Source of the DNA: Vanilla planifolia | Lineage: Eukaryota > Streptophyta > Magnoliopsida > Asparagales > Orchidaceae | Direction: 5' to 3' | DNA: 64,000 nt | Assembly: GCA_023846275.1 (NCBI GenBank) | Contig: CM043871.1 | Location: 32,766,578 to 32,830,577 of the forward strand | Notes under the pieces: model-generated | Database searches by the model: none | What the model was told of the DNA's origin: nothing | What the model saw: only the letters and a program-made list of their open reading frames with translations | Translations under genes and position numbers: made by a program | Part shown: positions 61,506 to 64,000 of the stretch, piece by piece | Layout: each line of letters starts with the position of its first letter | Position numbering within the stretch: position 1 is the stretch's first letter

Positions 61506-63714
61506 ATTGCAAGCGTAGAGATTAGTTTTATTGCCTTTAGTGATGAATCCCTTTGAAATAGATATGATTTCGTTGAGTGTAGCTTTGAATCTGATCGCTT
61601 GTCTGTGAGACGTGTTTGCACTCCTCTTATTCGAATCCATCTCCAAGTTCTTATTAAGGAATATGATAACTTTATTCACAAACACTGGAGAGAAATATAT
61701 ATATATATATATATTTGCAAAAATCTTGGTATTTTTTTATTTGAATCCCTGTTAAGTCGAATTTCGACCTCATATTTGCAAAACATATTAATTTTCGCAT
61801 AATTTTTCTGTAACGTAAACCAGTGGAAAATTTTATTATATGCATGGATTAATATTAAATTGATTTATAATTAAAGAGTGGAAAGCCTTCTTTTCAAATT
61901 GAAGAAATCTATATACTAATTGATTATTAAGTAAAGGAAAATGGTATTAAGAAATGTATTTTTACTAACGTGTTGAGAGGTTAATCATCATGCGAAGGCT
62001 TCTCGGCTCAAAACCTGTAATATGTAGTATTTATGATAATTATCAACTCATGCGATGATGCATGTATGGTAACATCTGAATTTAAATTATTTTTGGGAAA
62101 AAAAATTGTCAATGTTATTATTGACTATCAAAACTTATTTTGTGAAGGTTTAAAAGTTGTAAACTTAATTTTTATTTTAAAAAAAGGGATTTCATTTGCA
62201 GAATATTTTGTAACTTAAATTTGTAATTTTTAATTATTTTATTTGCTTGCCGTTCTTAATTTGACTCATGCCTTGTTATTTGTCATGTGTTATGCATGTT
62301 TTCGCTTCCGTTTTTGGTGAATTTCATGGATTTATTTGATTGGTTATTACTTTTGTTTGGATTTTTAAGTTTTGTATTTATTTTTTTTAATGTTTTTTCT
62401 TAGTATTTTTTGGTCTTCTAAATTTAGATTTATTTTACAATTCATTAATGAATTTTATTTATAAATTCATTTACGAACATGAATAAATGTATAAATAAAT
62501 GATTGATTTAAAATAATTCTTTTGTTGAAGTTGGATTGTGTTTTCTCAACAAATCAACTTATTTCATCAACTATTATTTGTAAGGTTTTCTCACGTGGGC
62601 TGCATGCGCATGTTTGCCTTGTTGACCAATTCGTTTTCATTGGTTAGGTTGTCCTTTTTGTTTAGTTGGATCTTCCTTTGTTTTATGTTGCACCCAAACC
62701 AAAGGTCTTGTTGAAGTGCAAGACCACCTTTCAAAACCTTCTTGGCCATTATTTATTTTTTGTTATGTCATATTCTTTGTCTCTTGCTTTTCCTTCTCCT
62801 CTTATCAATGCATTATAATTTGTTGAGTTACTTATCACTCTTACAACCTTCCTTCTTATTTTGTCATCATTGTGTAAATTAGGACAACATAAAACCAAGG
62901 TATCATGCAAATTGTTTAAATTAGTACTTGTCTTCACTTTGACAATCTATTATTAGATAATTCACATGTTCAAAAAATTTGATTGTTTCTTTAATCTAGA
63001 AGACCTTATTATATTCAAATGTATTATTTGATTCGTTCACCTTGACAAAGAGCATCATTATATCTTATTATCTTATAATTATTATCATAATAGATCTTCA
63101 AAGACTTGTTTGTTAAGATTTACATCATCAAATTTAATTTGTAGACAATTTTAGTAGAGTTTTGACAAATTTCTCATCATTCTTACCACATAAGCATCAA
63201 ATAAGTTTGATAAAAAAATAGTTTATCATTAAAGAAATATTACATTCTCTTAACATGATAAGATAGAAAGATGGGATGCATTCACCATAGACATGATGTC
63301 ATATGGTATTGTTTTAAGGGATTTCTAAGTAGTTTGTTTTAAGATGATTACCTATTAGGTTGTTTACCAACATGAAATATAATATGAATATATTTTCTGA
63401 ATTGTGTGCATAAATATCACTATTTGTATAAAATGAACACCAATTTTATGCATCCAAACATAGTCAAGTTTGTACTCAACATAGCAAATCATTAAAATTG
63501 GTCGATCTCTTCTTTTCTCGTCACCGAATTAGAGACAATAAAGCACAATACATCGCTTCTATCACAACATGTGCACACATTTTAAATATCAAATGCTTGA
63601 ATGATTCATAAAATCAAGTATACCCCTTTAAAAAATAAAAAAAAAATCTATATATTGACATTATGTCCAAAAAATGTTTCTACAAAAACAACCTAAAATA
63701 ACAAAAACACTATA
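61506..63714. other. Intergenic, AT-rich
   Basis: HMGB 3' UTR at the left end, and an (AT)n run at 61694-61713. The rest is AT-rich with pyrimidine-rich patches. CTCACGTGGGCTGCATGCGC near 62590 contains a CACGTG G-box core but is far from any gene start seen here. No gene recognised. Confidence 0.55.
61694..61713. repeat. (AT)n microsatellite
   Basis: Ten AT units in the HMGB 3' flank. Confidence 0.9.
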
Positions 63715-63851
63715 CAAAACATAACAAGCATTGTAAAGAGTGAACAGAACAGCTTTACAGTAGTTTGTAACTCCCTTGAACTCGGCAAAAAAAAGGTAGC
63801 CTAAAGAGAACAGGGAATTCCAAAACTGATACCCGAATTAAACTCCGCAGT

Positions 63852-63945
63852 TCAAGTTGCTGCAGAAATCTTCAGAAGAATGAATTGAGCTTCTTCCACT
63901 ATCAACAAGTCCTTGAGCTCTCCTTCATATTCGCTATCACTGAAA
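63852..63945 (-). CDS. Possible last coding exon of a gene continuing beyond the window
   Basis: On the minus strand, AATATTTCAG at 63955-63946 is a good acceptor. It is followed by an open frame reading SDSEYEGELKDLLIVEEAQ and ending ILLKISAAT with a TGA stop at 63854-63852. Base composition is less AT-rich than its surroundings, and an apparent 3' UTR follows to about 63715. I do not recognise the protein. It is an acidic, helical tail with no motif. A second AG six bases further in would give an exon end at 63939. It is inferred only from splice and frame signals. Confidence 0.4.
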
Positions 63946-64000
63946 CTGAAATATTTTACGAGTTTAGAGATCTCATACCATTAGTTCTGATCACATCAAG

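Noticed and set aside
1-64000. CRISPR array, operon or phage features
   Set aside because: No regular short spacer-repeat arrays and no bacterial gene organisation. All tandem repeats seen lack unique spacers, and the sequence is plant nuclear DNA.

Overview
This is a nuclear window from a large, repeat-rich flowering-plant genome. Most of it is AT-rich sequence filled with decayed retrotransposons. Two multi-exon plant genes lie near the right end, both on the + strand: a subtilisin-like serine protease of the SBT2 clade (CDS 37927-59230, 10 coding exons, 817 aa) and an HMG-box chromatin protein of the HMGB family (CDS 60558-61505, 7 exons, 148 aa). The last protease exons and the first HMGB exons are clearly GC-richer than their surroundings. 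This is more usual in monocots, but it is only a weak hint. I see no bacterial, viral or CRISPR features.

Layout: 1-2385 is a L1-type LINE relic on the - strand that runs off the left edge. 4210-13350 is a second - strand LINE relic, split by a Ty1/Copia element (5464-10156) with a clear 5-bp target duplication. A 186-bp stretch of the LINE reverse transcriptase is present three times in tandem (4515-5072). 14995-18834 holds a - strand Ty3/Gypsy chromovirus relic (RNase H, integrase, chromodomain) and a diverged minisatellite. 20161-30406 is a + strand Ty1/Copia element with gag and pol in the usual order, full of stop codons. Its 5' LTR is interrupted by a 2969-bp GC-rich solo LTR with its own target duplication. 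30407-36240 is intergenic and contains an LTR-like block and a 653-bp tandem duplication.

36240-59340 is the SBT2 gene, with a probable 5'-UTR intron and three very long coding introns (6.4, 3.6 and 6.7 kb). Intron 1 holds a decayed plastid DNA insert: trnA-UGC, trnI-GAU and rrn16 pieces on the - strand, followed by a ycf2 piece on the + strand. Intron 6 holds a Copia gag fragment and a four-copy degenerate tandem repeat. HMGB follows about 1.2 kb downstream in the same direction. At the right edge the 3' end of another - strand gene may be present (63852-63945).

Functionally, the protease is predicted to be secreted and made as a zymogen with signal peptide, I9 prodomain, S8 domain with the complete Asp/His/Asn/Ser catalytic set, PA insert and Fn3-like C-terminus. 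HMGB is a nuclear DNA-bending protein. Nothing links the two beyond adjacency. I did not find a new biological system. The most informative observations are the nested insertions, the tandem copy-number events inside retroelements, and the composite organelle insert inside a gene that still looks functional.
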